Positions 7,699 through 11,861 of a stretch of DNA of 11,861 nucleotides are shown piece by piece. A program made the position numbers and the translations under genes. The number at the start of each line of letters is the position of its first letter. Positions within the stretch are counted from its first letter, which is position 1. The notes under the pieces were generated by a model that was not told the origin of the DNA, did not search any database, and saw nothing but the letters and a program-made list of their open reading frames with translations. Source of the stretch: Acephala macrosclerotiorum (taxonomy: Eukaryota > Ascomycota > Leotiomycetes > Helotiales > Mollisiaceae); contig MU119950.1 in the NCBI GenBank assembly GCA_014904845.1, positions 1-11,861 on the forward strand. Direction: 5' to 3'.

Positions 7699-9667
7699 AT
7701 TATAAAATTCTAATAAATAAAGCAATTATCGATCGCATTTTGTAAATATAAAATATTACTCGTCGTATTATTACAAATAATTATTTATATTTGCGAGTAC
7801 AAATAGCGATTTTATTTCGATTGAATTATACGAATTAAAAAATTGTTTAAAATATTAATTAAAATAATTATAAAATTACACGTTATATAATTGCGCGAAT
7901 TCGAAAAAAAATAAAATTAATATATTTAATAAATATTTTCAATCGAAATACTTTGAATTAAAAATTATATTAAATTTTAAAATGAGAAATCAATAATAAA
8001 CGTATTAAAAAATATAAAAAAAAATTATTATATTTTTATTTTAAAAATTAAAATTATTTTATAAATTAATAAATTATTTTTACTTTTTTTTATTTGTTAT
8101 AAATCTCTTATTTTAATATTTTTATTTGACGCGTTTTATCGTATAATAAAAATACTTTATTTGAAATATTACGAATTTTAAATTCGAACGCGATTTTACA
8201 ACGAAAATTAAAATTTTAATCGAAAAAAAAAATATATTGTACTCGAATTTAATTAAATTTAATTAATCGACGAATATAACAAATTATTTCTATTTAAAAT
8301 TGAACTTTTTTTAATAATTGAAATACATTTCATATTTTGTAAAACGAGCGATTTAAACGTTTTTCATATGAAAAATTATTTTTATTTTAATAAAAATATA
8401 AAAAATTAATATATTGAATTTTAGTAATAAAAATTAAAAATGTTTTAATTATTTTAATAACGAGTAAACTTTTTTTTTAATTGTATTTTCAGTTTTTTGA
8501 ATTATATTATTTTTTTTGTTTTTTATTTTTATGTAAAAATTAATTTTCAGATTTGTACGATTAATATTAATAGTTTCACTAGAATTATTTTACAAATTTA
8601 ATGTAAAATAAAAAATTCAATATTCAAAATTCGTAGAATCGTATTATTTTATTAATAATATATATACAACGAATTAAAAACGAAATTTACAATTATACGA
8701 ATTTATAAAATTATTACAATATTAAAAAAAAAAATTTTAAATCGAATATAATTACTAGAAAACCGTTTTTTTTGTATCGATATTTTAAAAATAATATATA
8801 AAATTGAATTAAATCGATAGATTTAAATTTTTGTAATAAAATTTTAAAAAACTATAAATATTAAAATAAATATTTTTTGCGATTTTGATCGTACAAATAA
8901 TTAATTAATAATATAAAGAAAATATTAATAAGTATTTTTCTATAGAAACTTTTTAATAGTATTATATAAAGATTTTATTATTTGATTTGAATTTGAACGA
9001 ATTTCACTAATCGAATATTACTTTAAAAAATACTCGAATACATATAAAAATTTATTATACTTTGAAAATTGTATTACAAGTACATATACAATTTAAAGCA
9101 CTTTTTATTTTATATAAATTTTTAATTTCAAAAAAAGATTACAATACAATTATTTAATAATAAAATATATTAAATATCGTTTTTTAATCGAATTTTATTT
9201 TCGAGTAATTTATACAAAAAAACGATATAATATACGCTTTTTCAATTTTTCAACAATTTTCTATCGAGTAATAAACAATTAATAATACTAGCAATAATCG
9301 AAAATAATCGAAAAATTTTAATGCGAATTTAAATATATAAACTTTATATTTTTTTTATATTTTTTCAATTAAATACGTCAAATTTTATTACAATTAATTA
9401 TTGTACGATTTTTTCAATTATTTTTAAAGTATTTTCAAAGAAATATCGTTTTTCAAAATATTCGATTAATAAAATTAATAAACAAATTAATAACTAATAA
9501 ATTTCTTAAAAAATCTCGTTAATAATTCGAGAATTTTTAATATTATATTAATTAAATATCAAATTATTATACTTATTTTAAATGTTTCGAATTTTATTAT
9601 TTTAATTACTTTTTTTTTTATTTAATTGCTTTTTTCGATTCAATTACTATTTTTAATTCAATTATTA

Positions 9668-9727
9668 TTTTTTATTTAATTATTTTTTATTTAATTATTT
9701 TTTATTTAATTATTTTTTATTTAATTA
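9668..9727. repeat. 15-bp minisatellite, four perfect copies
   Basis: The unit TTTTTTATTTAATTA is repeated four times without change. Degenerate related text extends left to about 9619. Identical copies in otherwise diverged DNA suggest recent slippage expansion. Confidence 0.9.
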
Positions 9728-10765
9728 TTATTTCATTTTTCAAATTAATATTAATTTTTATTACAATTTCAATTTCAATTTTCAATATTTACATTAATCG
9801 TTTTTATTATTATTATAAATACTTATAATTTCTGTACTTATTATCAATTTTTTAATACGTATTATATAAAGTAAACAATTGTTACTATTATTAATTTGAA
9901 AATTGTAACAATTTCTATAGTAAATATATCGAATTATATTAATAATATTATTATAAATATACAATAAATTCAATACAATAATTTAATCAATATAATTTTT
10001 AAAGACTAAAAAAATAATTTATTTACTCGAAAAATAATAAAATTTTATTTAATACAAAATACTTATAAATATAAAAATTTCGCAATTCGTAAAATAAATA
10101 AAATATTCAATTTAAAAATTGAATTTTTACGTAAATATTTTTTATAATAATCGTATAATTACTAATTAATTTTTTTATAAATATTTTTTTTGTTTAAATT
10201 TTTAATAATTTTTTTATTAATATTTTTCATTTTATTTAAAATTATTTCATTTTCAATTTCGTTTATATTTAAAGTATTTATAGAAATTAAATTATTAAAA
10301 TTTTCAAATTTTTATTTTAAATACTAATATTATACTCAATAATCGTACGTTTATTATTATTATTTCAAACGAAATTATTACAATTTAAAATTTGAAAAAA
10401 TAAAATTTTATTATTATTAAATTTTTAAATCGAATATAATAATTGTTCTTAGAAATTTTTATTGATCGTACTAAGAATAATAAACTAATTAAAAAATAAA
10501 CTATTGAAAATAAAATAAAAAATACTCGTAAAATCGTAAATCGAAAAAAATTAAAAGTATTAAAAACTAGAAAAAGAAAATAACGTCGAATTACGAGTAA
10601 TATTGAAAAAAATATAATTAATCGTTAAAAAGTTTAATTTTTCAATTTTTATTTAATTCAATCGAAAAATGTATATACGATTTATTTTTAATATAAAATA
10701 TTGATTTTTTTATACTTTTATATTGAAATCGACGATATTACGAAAAATTTATTATCGAATATTAT

Positions 10766-10886
10766 CGTTTTTTTTTTATTATATTTTTTATTATTATTAA
10801 TACTTTTTTCGTTTGTATTATATTTTTTATTATTATTAATATTTTTTTCGTTTTTATTTTTTCTATTATTATTAATACTCTTTTTC
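10766..10886. repeat. degenerate ~40-bp tandem repeat, three units
   Basis: Units begin near TCGTTT at 10765, 10809 and 10848, each followed by TTATTATTATTAATA-like text; spacing is 44, 39 and about 37 nt. An open frame across them gives repeated Leu/Phe stretches, judged to be an artefact of composition. Confidence 0.65.
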
Positions 10887-10999
10887 AATTTATTAATACT
10901 ATTTACGATCGATTAATTAAAATCGATTTTAATTTTATTATTTTCGAATTTTGTAATATTTGTTTTCGAGTTTTTTTTTATTCTTTTTTTCGTTTTTAT

Positions 11000-11132
11000 C
11001 GTTTTAATATTAGTAATTTCTTTACTCGAGTTATTTTTTTTTTGTCGTTTTAATATTAATACTTTTTTTATTTCGATTATTTTTACTTTTTTTAATATTA
11101 ATAAATATTTTTTATTTATTAATATTAAAACG
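11000..11132. repeat. 16-bp direct and inverted repeat family
   Basis: CGTTTTAATATTAATA lies at 11046-11061 and its exact reverse complement at 11117-11132, 55 nt apart. A third copy with one mismatch lies in direct orientation at 11000-11015. A perfect 16-bp inverted repeat containing CpG is less likely by chance than pure A/T repeats. Confidence 0.8.
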
Positions 11133-11467
11133 TTTAATAATAATAAAATAATTTTATTATTTCGTTTTTATCGTATAAAAATTTCAAAAAATACTATAAA
11201 TTTAAAAATAATAAAAAACAACGATTTAAATAAATAATTAAAAAATATATTTAAATTTTGAAATTTTTTTTTTTTTTACTATTATTATATTATTGTACGA
11301 TCGTTTTAAAAATTTAAAAAAAATAAAATTAATAAATTTTTATATATTGAAAATTACAAACGTACGATTTATATTTTTTTCAATATTTATCGTTTTAATT
11401 CTATATTATAAATCTATTAAAAGTATTTACAAAATTTATATAAATTTTATATATTATAATATTTTAA

Positions 11468-11486
11468 TTTTTTTTTTTTTTTTTTT

Positions 11487-11526
<40 letters not shown>

Positions 11527-11544
11527 TTTTTTTTTTTTTTTTTT
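11468..11544. repeat. 77-nt poly-T tract with two A interruptions
   Basis: T runs of 20, 36 and 19 nt are separated by single A at 11488 and 11525. Lengths of such runs are unreliable in many sequencing methods. Confidence 0.95.
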
Positions 11545-11821
11545 AAATCTTTGTATATATTTTTAGTATTATTTTAATTTGTAATTCGATCGTTAATAAA
11601 CTTATAAAATTTTGATTTGAATATCGTACGATTAATTCGAGTAATATATAGCGTAAAAAAAAACAATATTGCGTATTGAAAATTTGATTTATTCGTATTT
11701 CTTATTTTATATTTATATTTTTTATTTTAACGCTTATAATTTGTATAACAATTATTAAATTATTTTTTTAATTTTATATATTTTATATATATATTTTAAT
11801 TATTTTTATATTTTTAATAGC

Positions 11822-11823
<2 letters not shown>

Positions 11824-11861
<38 letters not shown>
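11824..11861. repeat. terminal poly-T run of 38 nt
   Basis: The window ends inside an unbroken T run of 38 nt. This may be where the assembly or contig stops. Confidence 0.95.

Larger units (their letters stand above)
7131..11861. other. AT-rich gene-free block, right side
   Basis: About 4.7 kb of AT-rich sequence, roughly 13-22% G+C in sampled 60-nt lines. No coding stretch with recognisable domains was found on either strand; the longest open frames are poly-Leu/Phe translations of T-rich runs. Residual C occurs in CA and CT as well as CG: the line 9241-9300 has five CA, two CT and two CG. This differs from 1-1080 and suggests less complete mutation or a different origin. The first part probably holds the rest of the Tc1-like element, and the missing part of the oxidase gene may be buried further right beyond recognition. 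Distinct repeats inside it are listed separately. Confidence 0.75.

Noticed and set aside
8187..8251. Possible right terminal repeat of the Tc1-like element
   Set aside because: The text around 8187 and 8241 loosely resembles the reverse complement of the left end (for example about 8 of 12 bases at the tip), but in such AT-rich DNA this is too weak to call. An alignment with another genomic copy would decide.
10701..11577. Hydrophobic small proteins at 10701-10916 and 11293-11577
   Set aside because: They are Leu/Phe strings made by poly-T and TTA repeats, with no conserved domain and no normal codon use.
7131..11861. Mitochondrial DNA or a nuclear copy of it
   Set aside because: No mitochondrial genes, tRNAs or GC clusters are seen, and the frequent CpG and decayed-repeat pattern fit mutated nuclear repeats better.

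Overview
This window looks like nuclear DNA of a filamentous ascomycete (Pezizomycotina). The evidence is short spliceosomal introns (mostly 49-68 nt) with GTRNGT donors and CTAAC/CTGAC-like branch sites, fungal-type protein families, a Tc1/mariner remnant, and islands of ordinary base composition between extremely AT-rich blocks of the kind left by repeat-induced point mutation (RIP). The organism assignment is inference.

Layout. 1-1080: AT-rich desert, about 97% A+T, in which nearly every surviving C is in a CpG. 1082-1114: a TTTTTCGA tandem repeat at the junction. 1280-2119 (+): an intact single-exon calcineurin-like metallophosphoesterase gene. 2120-2410: its 3' flank, including a strikingly G-rich, C-poor strand. 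2410-2880: a second AT-rich block. 2880-3700: a degenerate tandem array with a unit near 190 bp and no convincing gene. 3732-5167 (-): an aldo-keto reductase gene whose seven exons can be rebuilt from splice sites; it has one 1-nt deletion in exon 1. 5168-5330: its presumed promoter, with CGGCCG palindromes and a TGACGTCA site. 5331-5969: intergenic. 5970-6424 (-): the 3' end of a flavin amine (polyamine) oxidase gene, cut off at a TA dinucleotide. 6425 onward (+): the left end and decayed transposase of a Tc1/mariner-like element. 7130-11861: AT-rich, gene-free DNA with several simple and inverted repeats, ending in a run of at least 38 T.

The three host genes show no obvious shared pathway. 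The phosphoesterase appears functional, the reductase is either a very young pseudogene or carries a sequencing error, and the oxidase is a clear pseudogene. The main story is genome structure: a transposon broke a host gene, and RIP-like C-to-T mutation appears to have erased most of the sequence around it. I found no RNA genes, CRISPR arrays, viral genes or novel multi-gene system.
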